Below, one piece after another: positions 23,927 to 33,030 of a stretch of 64,000 nt of DNA. Position numbers and translations under genes: made by a program. This stretch comes from Candidatus Zixiibacteriota bacterium (GTDB taxonomy: Bacteria; Zixibacteria; MSB-5A5; DSPP01). The stretch lies in NCBI GenBank assembly GCA_022614805.1, contig JAKEHY010000022.1, positions 1 through 64,000 of the forward strand, written 5' to 3'. The stretch's first letter is position 1. Each line of letters starts with the position of its first letter. The notes under the pieces were generated by a model. It made no database searches, was not told where the DNA came from, and saw only the letters and a program-made list of their open reading frames with translations.

Positions 23927-26521
23927 TTGCTTCGCCGGGGATTAGGGGCTTTTGTTTTGGCCGCTGCACTCGCGGCCTACGGGAGAACTGTCGCCCCCAC
24001 GGTATCCTTCTGGGATTGCGGCGAATTCATCGCCGCCGCCGCCAGTTTGGGCATTCCCCATCCCCCCGGCGCGCCGCTGTACGTGCTGATTGGGCGGATT
24101 TTCACCCTGCTGCCGCTGGGGGCCGATGTCGGCCACCGCGTTAACCTGATTTCCGTTATCACGTCGGGTTTCACCGGGCTGGTGGGGTATCTAATTGTTC
24201 TCAAACTGTTCGAGCTTTGGAGCTTCGGTGAAAGCCGATTCTGGAAGTACCTGGGAGCTTCCTCGGGGGCCTTGATTATGGCTTTCTCCAGCACCTTCTG
24301 GTCTTCCGCCGTCGAAGCGGAGGTGTACGGCTTGTCGATGTTTTTGATGTTGTTGTTGATTTACCTCACTCTTTGCTGGTACGAGATACGGCAAGCCGCG
24401 CTAAAACCGACCCCCGGGCGAACCGCGCCGACCCCGGAAAACGGTATCCATCCCGACCGCTATCTCATTTTGATTTACTACGTCGGCCTTCTTTCGGTGG
24501 CCGTGCATATGACCACCTTCCTGGTAATGCCTCTGATTTTTTCTTTCGTACTCTGGGCCGACCCCCAGAAACGCTCCGATTTCCGTTTCTGGGTCGCCGG
24601 CGGCTCGCTTTTGATTATTTTGGCCGTGGTCGAACCCTTTCTCATTGCCGCCGGCCTGACCCTTTTGGTTAGCGGCATTGTTTACTTCCTCTACGGCCGC
24701 AAGATCGCTCCCTGGCGGCTTTCCTTTCTGCTTGCGGCCTTCGGGCTTTTGGGTTTCTCTTCTCAACTATATATCCCCATTCGCTCCCTGCAAAATCCCC
24801 CCATAGACGAGAACAACCCGGAAAATTGGGACCGTTTCAACGATTTTCTGGAGCGCAAGCAGTACGGGCAGGAAAACATGCTCGTCCGGGCTTTGACCCG
24901 CCGGGGGAAATGGGAAAGCCAGCTCGGCCGCTACCCCCGGATGGGCTTTTGGGGTTTCTTCGAGAAACAGTACGGCAGGGGAGGTTGGGCTTTTGCGCCG
25001 ATTTTCCTAATTGGCCTGGCTGGATTGTTCTTGCCCTTCAAACGGGACAAAAAAAGCGCCCTTTTCCTTTTAGCCATTGCCCTGGCCGGCACGGTCGGGC
25101 TGGTTTTTTATATGAACTTCGCCGACGGCACCCGGATGGACAGCTACGGCGAGGCCGGGCTGGAGGTGCGCGACCGGGATTATTTTTGGACTCCCGGCTT
25201 TGTGGTTTTCTCCCTGGCCGTCGGCGCCGGTCTGGGTTTTTTGGGGAGCTTGCTTTCAGCCGAAGGAGCCCGCCGGAGGTTGAACTCTTCCCTGCGCACG
25301 GCGCTCGCGGGGCTGGTGGTGCTGGCAGCGGTGGCAATCCCGGCTTCGGCCTTTAAGACTAATTCCATCCGTAATTCCCGAGCCGGCAACTTCCTGCCGT
25401 ACGATTACGCCTACAACCTGTTGGCTTCGTGCGATAAAGATGCCCTCCTTTTTACCAATGGCGACAACGACACTTTCCCTCTCTGGTGCCTGCAAGAGGC
25501 CTACGGCTTCCGCAAGGACGTCCGGGTCATAAACTTGAGCCTGATTAACACCGATTGGTACATTCTGCAGCTGAAAAACCAGATGGGGGTGCCGATTTCA
25601 TTGGCCGACAGCCAGATTGCAATGAAAGAGCTTCCTCTGCCGGGAACCGGTCAGACTTTTCCCCGGCCGGAGCATCCCTATTTTGACCGGCGACGCGGTC
25701 TTTCCCATTACCTGATGCCCATCCAGCTGGAAGACCAACTCTTGCGCGTGCAGGATTTTATGGTCGAAGAGGTCGTCTTGACCAACGATTTCAAATACCC
25801 CCTCTTTTTCTCCCGTACGGTCCCGGGCTCGGCCCGCGTCGGTCTGGACGCCAATTTGACGACCGAAGCGATGGTTTTGCGGCTCGTTCCGGAAAGAAGG
25901 GAAAACCGCTTTGATTTTGAACGCACCGAAAAGCTGTTGTGGGAGCTCTTTCGTTTCCGGAACTTTGCCAACCCGGAAATCACACTGGACGACAACGACG
26001 TCGGAATGATGATTGTCTATCCGGAAGTGGCCCTCGAGCTGTACGAGAAACACCTCCAAAAAAAGGATTCCTCCGATGCCTGGAAGCATCTCGAACGCTC
26101 CGCCGAAAAATTCCCCTTCTATCCCCGCGCCGCGGTCACGCTTCACAATTATTATAAATCCAGGGGAGAAACCGAAAAAGCAAAACAGGTGGCCGAACGT
26201 TCCCGCCTGCATCTCGAACGGGCGGCCCGCCGCTCGGAAGACAATCCGCTCTGGTGGATGTTTTTGTCCAACCTGTACCAGCTGGAGGGAAAAAAACCGG
26301 AGGCCTATCGGGCCATCCGGACCGCTTGGGAGTTGAACCGCGCGGAGGATTACATCTTCCGCACCTACCTCCAGTATGCCCTGGCGGACCGGCGGACCGA
26401 CCTCGTCGTCCAGCTGGCCAACGATTGGCTGGAAAATCATCCTGACGACCCATTCGCCCGGCAGGTTTTGACCCAGTTCGGCGGTCTCCCCCCTCGGCTG
26501 CCGGCTTTGCCGTCCCAATAA
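23927..26521 (+). CDS. DUF2723 family membrane protein with C-terminal TPR-like region
   Basis: About 864 residues. The N-terminus carries the DUF2723 signature TVSFWDCGEFIAAAASLGIPH, with DCGEF in the first loop as in GT-C-like TMEM260 proteins, and then about 12 membrane helices to residue 475. A soluble part with NGDNDTFPLWCLQE follows, and the end (about 700-850) is helical and TPR-like. TMEM260 is a protein O-mannosyltransferase, so sugar transfer to exported proteins is plausible. Start is uncertain: TTG 23927 has no ribosome binding site, whereas AGGAAAGG (23894-23901) lies 7 nt before an in-frame ATC (23909) and 10 nt before CTG (23912). No ATG is available. Confidence 0.85.
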   Translation: MLRRGLGAFVLAAALAAYGRTVAPTVSFWDCGEFIAAAASLGIPHPPGAPLYVLIGRIFTLLPLGADVGHRVNLISVITSGFTGLVGYLIVLKLFELWSFGESRFWKYLGASSGALIMAFSSTFWSSAVEAEVYGLSMFLMLLLIYLTLCWYEIRQAALKPTPGRTAPTPENGIHPDRYLILIYYVGLLSVAVHMTTFLVMPLIFSFVLWADPQKRSDFRFWVAGGSLLIILAVVEPFLIAAGLTLLVSGIVYFLYGRKIAPWRLSFLLAAFGLLGFSSQLYIPIRSLQNPPIDENNPENWDRFNDFLERKQYGQENMLVRALTRRGKWESQLGRYPRMGFWGFFEKQYGRGGWAFAPIFLIGLAGLFLPFKRDKKSALFLLAIALAGTVGLVFYMNFADGTRMDSYGEAGLEVRDRDYFWTPGFVVFSLAVGAGLGFLGSLLSAEGARRRLNSSLRTALAGLVVLAAVAIPASAFKTNSIRNSRAGNFLPYDYAYNLLASCDKDALLFTNGDNDTFPLWCLQEAYGFRKDVRVINLSLINTDWYILQLKNQMGVPISLADSQIAMKELPLPGTGQTFPRPEHPYFDRRRGLSHYLMPIQLEDQLLRVQDFMVEEVVLTNDFKYPLFFSRTVPGSARVGLDANLTTEAMVLRLVPERRENRFDFERTEKLLWELFRFRNFANPEITLDDNDVGMMIVYPEVALELYEKHLQKKDSSDAWKHLERSAEKFPFYPRAAVTLHNYYKSRGETEKAKQVAERSRLHLERAARRSEDNPLWWMFLSNLYQLEGKKPEAYRAIRTAWELNRAEDYIFRTYLQYALADRRTDLVVQLANDWLENHPDDPFARQVLTQFGGLPPRLPALPSQ

Positions 26522-26614
26522 GCAGGAATGCGCGAAAACCGGGAGTCGGAACGGACGGCCCCTTTTCCGCATTTTCTCTAAGGAAGGAATGAAGCCTAAC
26601 GGAGTGGAGTCTCA

Positions 26615-27499
26615 ATGACCTTTCTGGCCATCGTCTTGATGTGCCTTATCTGGGGCTTGACCTGGGTGGCGATAAAAATCGGGCTGGAGGACCTTCCCCC
26701 CTTTCTTTCCGCCGGTGTCCGTTTCGTCATCGCTTCCGCGCTCCTTTGGCCGGCCATCCTCCTTCGCCGGGTTCCCCTTCCAAAAACCTGGCCGGAACTG
26801 CGCAGCATTTTAGTTCCGGGATTCTATTTCTACTCCATAAACTATGCCTTGGTCTATTGGGGAGAGCAGTTCATCGGCGCCGGTCTGGCCGCCATACTTT
26901 TTGCTTCCATCCCGTTTGTAGTCGCCCTTATGGCCCACTATATGCTCGTCAATGAAAAAATAACCTATTCCAAGCTGTTGGGCCTGTCCGTCGGTTTTAT
27001 CGGAATCGTCGTAGTATTTTACGGCGGCCTGCACTTCGGCCCGAAAAGTTACTGGGGCATGCTGGCACTTTTAGGTTGCAGTCTTTCCTGCGCCTACGCC
27101 AATATCTTGGTCAAGCGTGACCTGCATCATACCGACCCGATGCTCGCCACGGCCATTCAGATGACTTTGGGGGCCGTCTCTCTTTTGGGCTTTGGAATGC
27201 TGGCCGAAAGTTGGAAAAATTTCCATTTAACCCCCCGGGCGGTCGGCTCCCTTTTATACCTTTCCATCTTCGGTTCGGCGGTCGCCTTTAGTCTCTACTT
27301 TTGGGCTCTGAAAAAAACCGAAGCGACCAAACTCTCCTCAATCGCCTTCGTGACCCCCTTAGTCGCCCTCGTGGGGGGGCATTTGATTTTGGACGAACCG
27401 GTATCTGGACGGCTGGCCGCCGGCTCTTTATTGGTATTGGCGGGGATTTTGATAATCAACTACTTCCCGGCGCTCAAAAGGAGACCTCCCGCTACTTAA
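26615..27499 (+). CDS. EamA-family (DMT) transporter
   Basis: 294 residues with ten predicted membrane helices and the two EamA repeats: WGLTWVAIK near 13-21 and the second half starting around 145. Typical of drug/metabolite exporters; substrate cannot be read. ATG 26615 is preceded by GGAGTGGAG. Convergent with the patatin gene, overlapping by 4 nt. Confidence 0.9.
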   Translation: MTFLAIVLMCLIWGLTWVAIKIGLEDLPPFLSAGVRFVIASALLWPAILLRRVPLPKTWPELRSILVPGFYFYSINYALVYWGEQFIGAGLAAILFASIPFVVALMAHYMLVNEKITYSKLLGLSVGFIGIVVVFYGGLHFGPKSYWGMLALLGCSLSCAYANILVKRDLHHTDPMLATAIQMTLGAVSLLGFGMLAESWKNFHLTPRAVGSLLYLSIFGSAVAFSLYFWALKKTEATKLSSIAFVTPLVALVGGHLILDEPVSGRLAAGSLLVLAGILIINYFPALKRRPPAT

Positions 27500-30078
27500 A
27501 AATCGTAGCCGACCGAAAAATAAAATCGCCTCCCGTCCAGGTTGGAATGCGCCCAGCCGACGCCCGCCGGCCCGATGGGGGTGGCGATTTCGAGTTCTCC
27601 CAGAACGCCGTAAAAGAAATTCCGCAGGTCAAACTCTTCCGCCGCAGTCCAGCGCTTCTGCAAATCCCAGCGAATGGAAGAATAGACGGACCCCCAAAGC
27701 CTTGCGCGCAGGCCGGTGCCGAGGACTAAAAACTGCCGGGCCACGAACCCGCGCGCCGGACTTCCGGCAAAAAAGTCTTTTCCGCCCAGCCGGAAAAACT
27801 CCGGCTCCGGCAGGGCGCCGGAGGAAAGCCCGGCGCTGACCTGCGGCTCGAAAAAAAGCCGCTTCCCGACCGGCAGAAAATGGGAAAAAAAGGCCTGGGC
27901 TTTCCGATAGTTCAAATTTCCCCCCAAAAAGTCGGAGGCGGTGGAAAGCGTGACTACGTTGTAGGCCCCCCGCCGGGGAAAGGGGTTTTGGTCGCGCGTA
28001 TCCACCACGGAGCGAAGTGAAAGGGAGCGGAGTTTGTAAAGCTGCCCGTTGTACGTTTCGTGGCCGTAAACGAAATTCTCCGCCCGGACCTCGAGCGAAA
28101 CGGCCCCCAGACGGTAAATCTGCTGCCCCAAGGACCAGAAAGCCCCCCAGCGCCTCTCCCGGTAGGGCCGAAAAACCTCAAAATCGGAGTAGCTTCGCCA
28201 GCGCTCCCGGTACAAAAAGGCTCCCAGCCGCGAGGTGAGATAGGTTTTGAAAATACGGTCGGTTTTCAAAGCCGCCTCATACAGCTGCCGGCGCACCCCG
28301 TACTGCAGGCGGGTCTTGAACTCGGTGCCGGTGCCGAACAAATTGCCGTCCAGAAAATCGACGAACCCTTCCGATTCGAAATCGGTCTGGTAATGCGCTC
28401 CCAGCCGCACTTGCTCATAGTTTTTTTCCTTCAGCACCAGTTTCAAAACCGGCCCGCCTGCCCCTGGTTCCAAAAGGGCTGAAACCCGTTCAAAAAGCCC
28501 GGTGGCATACACGTCGGTGACGCCGCGGGCGACTTTTTCCGGGCTGAAGAGCATCCCCTCCCGTAGGGGAAAATTCTGCATCACCACCCAGCTTTTCGTG
28601 CGCCGGTTTCCTTCCAGGGCCACCCGTTCGATTTTCGCCTCCCGAAGATGGAACGTCAGCCGGCCCGATGCCTCCAGCCACTCCGGCCGGGGACTTTCCA
28701 AAAGGTTGAAGCCGCGCCCCCGATATTTTTCCTCCAATTTTTGACACGCTCCCGAAAGCTGGCGGTAATTCAGCCTCCCGCCCGGCGGCAGGGAAACGAT
28801 GGCCGCCAGTTCGGCGGCGGAAAAAACCGTGTTCCCGCTGAAAGCCACTTCCCTTACCGCCGGCGCCTCCACGCCCCGCACGCTCAAAATTCTTTTCGCC
28901 GAATCATACTCCGCCGAAAGGCGCGCATACACCCCGCTCGCCAGAAGCGAATCGAGCCGTTCCACCAGCCCGTCAATCGAAAGAGATTCGGAAGCCGGAA
29001 GGGACAACGCTTTTTCCATTTCTTCCGTCGACTCAACCCGGTTCACATGGATTTTTCCGGCGGCGACCGGCGTACGTTTTCCCAAAAGTTGTAAGATGCC
29101 CTCTTTCTTCCCCAAGGCCGCCCGGTATCCCAGCTCATAAAGCCGGGTGGCCAGCGCGAAATCACGGGAACTAAAAGTGCTCAAATCCGGCACGATGACC
29201 AAATCGGCCGCCGCCAGTTCCTTTCTTTTCCTTTCCAGTGTCAATATGGTGGTGGCCTGGTCAATCACATCGAGGGGCGTTTGCAACTCCCCCGCCTTCA
29301 AAAGGGAAGCGGAGGTGTTGACGGCGATGACGAAATCCGCCCCCATTTTTCTTGTCAGCCCCACCGGGACGGGAACCAAAAGCCCGCCGTCCACCAAAAG
29401 CCTTCCCCCCTTTTCCAAAGGAACGAAAGCCAAGGGGGCCCCCAAGGTGGCCCGCAGCGCTTCCGCCAAATCTCCGGAGGAGAAAATCACCGTGTCGCCG
29501 GAAAGCAAATCCACCGAAAGCGTGCGAAAGGGAACCGGTAGCCGGTCAAAGTCAAAGCCGGCCTTCAAATTGACCGCCGCGGTAAGGTCGGTGAAAAGAT
29601 TGGAAACCTTCTGCCCGGAGGTCACCGCCAGCGGAATGTCCGGCTTCAAACCCTCAAACCGGATGGAGAGAAAATGACTTTCGTTCCCCTCCTTTTGAGT
29701 GGAAAAAAGGGTGCTGCGCCTGGGACGGTCGCGGAAAAGCTCCCCCCAGTCGATTCCCATCACAATCCGCTCCAGTTCCTGCGGGGAGTAGCCGCAGGCG
29801 TAAAGTCCCCCAATAACGCCTCCAATCGAGGTTCCGGCGACAGCGTCCACTCGGACGCCCATTTCCTCCAACGCCCTCAAAACGCCGATTTGAGCGAACC
29901 CGCGCGCCCCACCCCCCGAAAGCGCCAGGCCGACTTTGGGCCCACGGGAACGGCCGTCGAGCACTTCTCTGAAATTATCAACCCCCACGCTCCGGTCGTA
30001 ATGAAATGAAGCGGAAAAAACGGGCGAGCAAACGAAAAACCCGAAGATAACCAGGCGGCCTAAGTGTCGTTGGTCCAT
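27496..30078 (-). CDS. patatin-like phospholipase with POTRA and outer-membrane barrel (type Vd-like)
   Basis: About 860 residues in three parts after a signal peptide (about 1-24). First a patatin domain: GGGARG oxyanion hole (55-60), GTSIGG with nucleophile Ser84, and catalytic DGG (Asp230). Then two POTRA-like modules (about 430-580), one with FSGNTVFS and the next with LEGNRRTKSW. Last a BamA/TamA-type beta-barrel ending in a terminal Phe. This is the layout of PlpD/FplA type Vd autotransporters. ATG 30078 fits the signal peptide, with TTAGGT upstream; the longer frame to 30219 is unlikely. Role: probably a surface or outer-membrane lipid hydrolase. Confidence 0.92.
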   Translation of the reverse strand: MDQRHLGRLVIFGFFVCSPVFSASFHYDRSVGVDNFREVLDGRSRGPKVGLALSGGGARGFAQIGVLRALEEMGVRVDAVAGTSIGGVIGGLYACGYSPQELERIVMGIDWGELFRDRPRRSTLFSTQKEGNESHFLSIRFEGLKPDIPLAVTSGQKVSNLFTDLTAAVNLKAGFDFDRLPVPFRTLSVDLLSGDTVIFSSGDLAEALRATLGAPLAFVPLEKGGRLLVDGGLLVPVPVGLTRKMGADFVIAVNTSASLLKAGELQTPLDVIDQATTILTLERKRKELAAADLVIVPDLSTFSSRDFALATRLYELGYRAALGKKEGILQLLGKRTPVAAGKIHVNRVESTEEMEKALSLPASESLSIDGLVERLDSLLASGVYARLSAEYDSAKRILSVRGVEAPAVREVAFSGNTVFSAAELAAIVSLPPGGRLNYRQLSGACQKLEEKYRGRGFNLLESPRPEWLEASGRLTFHLREAKIERVALEGNRRTKSWVVMQNFPLREGMLFSPEKVARGVTDVYATGLFERVSALLEPGAGGPVLKLVLKEKNYEQVRLGAHYQTDFESEGFVDFLDGNLFGTGTEFKTRLQYGVRRQLYEAALKTDRIFKTYLTSRLGAFLYRERWRSYSDFEVFRPYRERRWGAFWSLGQQIYRLGAVSLEVRAENFVYGHETYNGQLYKLRSLSLRSVVDTRDQNPFPRRGAYNVVTLSTASDFLGGNLNYRKAQAFFSHFLPVGKRLFFEPQVSAGLSSGALPEPEFFRLGGKDFFAGSPARGFVARQFLVLGTGLRARLWGSVYSSIRWDLQKRWTAAEEFDLRNFFYGVLGELEIATPIGPAGVGWAHSNLDGRRFYFSVGYDF

Positions 30079-30262
30079 AAGTAAACCTAAATAATTTCGT
30101 TTTCCGCTAAAAAAGCAAGCCCGGTCGGTCCCTGTCTGGGGAGGGAGTCGGGCTAAACGGTTCCGTGTTTTAACACGACCACGGCAGCCGCGGCTTTGGT
30201 CGCGGAAAATAACTGGCACTGACGGGTCAACTGCCAGGAATACAAATTCGTATATTCTCCCC

Positions 30263-31033
30263 GTGGCGACCCGAAAACAAAAGAAAGTGCTTCGTCAAGC
30301 TCTTTTCAAGAAAACCCGCAAAAAGGCAAATTTCTTCGTGGTGGAAGGGGAACGCCACCTTTCCGAGCTTTTGCAGAGCGACTGGAAAATCCTTAAAATC
30401 TTCGCTACGCCGCAAAAAGCGAAAAAAATAAAATCGCTGATTCCCTTGGAAAGCGCCGCGGAAGTGGAAGAAATCTCCTCGAAGAAATTGACTGAACTGG
30501 CCCAAACCGAAACCCCGTCCGGCGTTTTGGCGCTGGTGGAAAAGCGAAGCTTTGCGTTGGATGCGGTGGCGGCCGAAAAAAGGGTTCTGATTTTGGACAA
30601 CCTGCGCGACCCGGGCAACGTCGGCACGCTCTTGCGCACGGCCCGTTCACTCGGCTGGAGCGGGGTCGTGCTATTGAAAGGCACCGTCGAACTGTATTCT
30701 CCCAAAGTCGTCCGCTCCACCGCCGGCGCCCTGTTTCACCTGAAAATTGTCGAAGGCATCACCGCCGGAGAAACCCTAAACATCCTTAAAAAAGTTGGTT
30801 TCACCGTTTGGGTTGCCGATTCCCATTCCGGCGTTCCTCCGGAAGCGTGTAGGGGTTTGATTAATCAAACCCCTACAAAATTGGCCCTGGTCATCGGCAG
30901 CGAAGCTTCCGGCGTGTCACAAGCGCTGTTGTCCCAAGCGGACCAATTCGTCAGAATCCCTCTTTCCGAAGGGGCGGAAAGCCTGAACGCCTCCGTCTCC
31001 GGCGGAATTTTGATGTGCCTGTTGCGAACGTAA
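30263..31033 (+). CDS. TrmH/SpoU family RNA 2'-O-ribose methyltransferase
   Basis: 256 residues. An N-terminal substrate-binding domain (about 1-90; KANFFVVEGERHL) precedes the knotted SPOUT domain: LDNLRDPGNVGTLLRTA (motif 1), LVIGSEASG (motif 2), IPL...ESLNASVSGGIL (motif 3). It should methylate a ribose in rRNA or tRNA with SAM. The start is GTG 30263; there is no Shine-Dalgarno, but TATATT ends 6 nt before it, suggesting a leaderless mRNA. A 30-bp palindrome (30848-30877) lies in frame just before motif 2 and encodes about ten extra residues (CRGLINQTPT). The reading frame stays open, so the enzyme is probably still made. Confidence 0.92.
   Translation: MATRKQKKVLRQALFKKTRKKANFFVVEGERHLSELLQSDWKILKIFATPQKAKKIKSLIPLESAAEVEEISSKKLTELAQTETPSGVLALVEKRSFALDAVAAEKRVLILDNLRDPGNVGTLLRTARSLGWSGVVLLKGTVELYSPKVVRSTAGALFHLKIVEGITAGETLNILKKVGFTVWVADSHSGVPPEACRGLINQTPTKLALVIGSEASGVSQALLSQADQFVRIPLSEGAESLNASVSGGILMCLLRT
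30848..30877. repeat. perfect 30-bp palindrome inside the TrmH gene
   Basis: TGTAGGGG...CCCCTACA around TTTGATTAATCAAA. It is identical over 28 bp to the intergenic copy at 7215-7242. Reading in phase, it has no stop and adds about 10 codons to the methyltransferase. Confidence 0.92.
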
Positions 31034-31037
31034 CCTT

Positions 31038-31697
31038 TTAAAGGTTCCTCGGAGGGAAATTCCCTTGCGTCTCTTTTCTCCTCGCCAGTATCGGTTTCAG
31101 GTGGTGGTGAAGATACCAGGCGATGCCCAAAAGTATCAATACCGCCACGGCGTAGTCGAATTTGTGCAGGTACTGCCCGATGGTGTTCCAGTTCTGCCCC
31201 AGTTTTACGCCGATGTAGGTTAAAAGCCAGCACCAGGGAATGGCGCCGATGAAGGAGTAAATGGCAAACGGCCAGAACTTCATCCGGGAAATGCCGGCCG
31301 GCAGGGAAATGAAGGTTCGGACAATGGGGAGCATCCGGGAGATGAACACGGCGGCATTGCCGAAGCGGGCGAAAAACCGGTCGGCGTTGTTCAAGTCCCG
31401 TTCGGAGAAGAGAATGTACTTTCCCCACCGGATGACTGCCGGCCGCCCGCCGTGGTAGCCAATCCAGTAGGTGGCGACCGAACCGATTAAGTTGCCGAAG
31501 GCCCCCGCCAAAGTCGCCCCCCAGATGGAAAAGCGTCCCTCGTGAACCAGAAACCCGGCAAACGGCATTATTATTTCCGACGGCAGGGGAATGCAGGCCG
31601 ACTCAATGGCCATAAACAAACAGACGATGGGATAGCCGCCGGCGGAAATGGCCGAGGTGACCCACCCGGCCAATACTTCCAGAATTTTCGTTATCAT
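31038..31697 (-). CDS. DedA-family membrane protein
   Basis: 219 residues, DedA/SNARE-associated type, with E..CIPLPSEIIMPFAG at about 32-47, the conserved glycine-rich GNLIGSVATYWIGY, and F.R.LPIVRTFISLPAG around 115-135. These are proton-motive-force dependent undecaprenyl-phosphate or phospholipid transporters in characterised cases. The ATG overlaps the stop of the upstream CNNM-like gene (ATGA), so both are co-translated. Confidence 0.93.
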   Translation of the reverse strand: MITKILEVLAGWVTSAISAGGYPIVCLFMAIESACIPLPSEIIMPFAGFLVHEGRFSIWGATLAGAFGNLIGSVATYWIGYHGGRPAVIRWGKYILFSERDLNNADRFFARFGNAAVFISRMLPIVRTFISLPAGISRMKFWPFAIYSFIGAIPWCWLLTYIGVKLGQNWNTIGQYLHKFDYAVAVLILLGIAWYLHHHLKPILARRKETQGNFPPRNL

Positions 31698-32977
31698 TTC
31701 TTCCTTTCTACTTCAAGGATGAGCAACCGGTGCCCCCGTTTCTCTTTGACGGTGAATTCCAGCTCCCGGTACGAAATTTTTTCCTCCACGGAGGGAATCC
31801 GCCCCAACTGGTCGATTAAAAATCCTCCCAGCGTTTCATATTCCTCGCTGGGGAGGGAAGCTCCAAAAATGGAATTGAATTTCTCCGGCCGCATCCGCGC
31901 CGTCACGGTGGCCCGATTCGTATCCTGCCAGAGGATTTCCTCCCGCTCGGCGTCGTACTCGTCCTGAATTTCCCCCACGATTTCTTCGATGATGTCCTCG
32001 AGGGTAATCAGCCCGGCGGTCCCCCCGTACTCGTCCAGAACGATGGCCAGATGAATTTGTTTGCGCTGGAAATCGGCCAACAGCTCCCGCACTTTTTTGG
32101 TTTCCGGCACGAAGTAGGGCGGGCGCAGTATGTCTTCCAGAATCACCAGCTCGGCGTTCAAAAGCAGGTTGATGATGTCCTTGGTGTGGATGATTCCGAC
32201 GACATGGTCCAAATCCCCCCTGTAAACCGGGACCCGCGAGTATCCCTCTTCCGCCACGAACTGCAAAAGCTTTTGTCTCGGGGTGGAGATTTCGATGGCC
32301 ACGATATCCGTCCGGGGGGTCATCGCCTTTTTGACCGGCGTGTCGGTGAACTGGAAAACGGAGTAAATCATCGCCTCCTCCATTTTCTCGAAGATCCCCA
32401 GCCGGCTCCCTTCCGAAACGAGATGTTTGATTTCCTCCTCCGTCACGAACGGCGCTTTGGCCTCTTCCTTAAAGCCCAGAAGTTTTAAAATTGCACGCGT
32501 GGAGGCGGTCAAAAGCTTGACCGCCGGGAGCGCGAAAAGATAGAACAACTGCACCGGCCGGGCCACCTGCATGGCGAACCGTTCCGGGTGATACAAGGCC
32601 AGCATCTTGGGCAAAAGCTCGCCAAAGAGGAGCGAAAGAAAGGAGATGGCCAAAGCCACGAGTCCGATGGCTACCGTTTTGGTGACGCCGGAGATGGGGG
32701 CCGCCAGCCGGGTTTCCAGCTCTTCGATTACGGTGGCCCCCCCCAAAACACCCGCCAGCATCCCGACCAAGGTGATGGCCACCTGCACGGTGGCCAAAAA
32801 CTTGCCGGGGTCCTCCTGCAGCTGCAAGACCCGTTTGGCGTTGACGTCCCCTTTATTGGCAGCCGAGCGCAGCCGCGCCCGCCGGGCCGAAACCAGGGAA
32901 ATTTCGGCGGCGGCAAAAAAGCCGTTCACCAACACCAAACCGACGATAATGACGATCTCGAGAAGAACGGATTCCAT
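31694..32977 (-). CDS. CNNM/CorC (hemolysin C)-family membrane protein
   Basis: 427 residues: a DUF21 (CNNM) membrane domain (about 1-190, FFAAAEISLVSARRARL), a CBS-domain pair (about 205-330, MTPRTDIVAIE and later DEYGGTAGLITLEDIIEEIVGEI), and a C-terminal CorC_HlyC transporter-associated domain. Family members handle Mg2+ or other divalent ions. It lies between a P-type ATPase and DedA on one strand, which points to an ion or envelope homeostasis operon. Confidence 0.93.
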   Translation of the reverse strand: MESVLLEIVIIVGLVLVNGFFAAAEISLVSARRARLRSAANKGDVNAKRVLQLQEDPGKFLATVQVAITLVGMLAGVLGGATVIEELETRLAAPISGVTKTVAIGLVALAISFLSLLFGELLPKMLALYHPERFAMQVARPVQLFYLFALPAVKLLTASTRAILKLLGFKEEAKAPFVTEEEIKHLVSEGSRLGIFEKMEEAMIYSVFQFTDTPVKKAMTPRTDIVAIEISTPRQKLLQFVAEEGYSRVPVYRGDLDHVVGIIHTKDIINLLLNAELVILEDILRPPYFVPETKKVRELLADFQRKQIHLAIVLDEYGGTAGLITLEDIIEEIVGEIQDEYDAEREEILWQDTNRATVTARMRPEKFNSIFGASLPSEEYETLGGFLIDQLGRIPSVEEKISYRELEFTVKEKRGHRLLILEVERKK

Positions 32978-33030
32978 TCCAAGGGATAATAAAAAAATCC
33001 CCGCCCCCCGGCACAGCTTTTTTTAACCCC

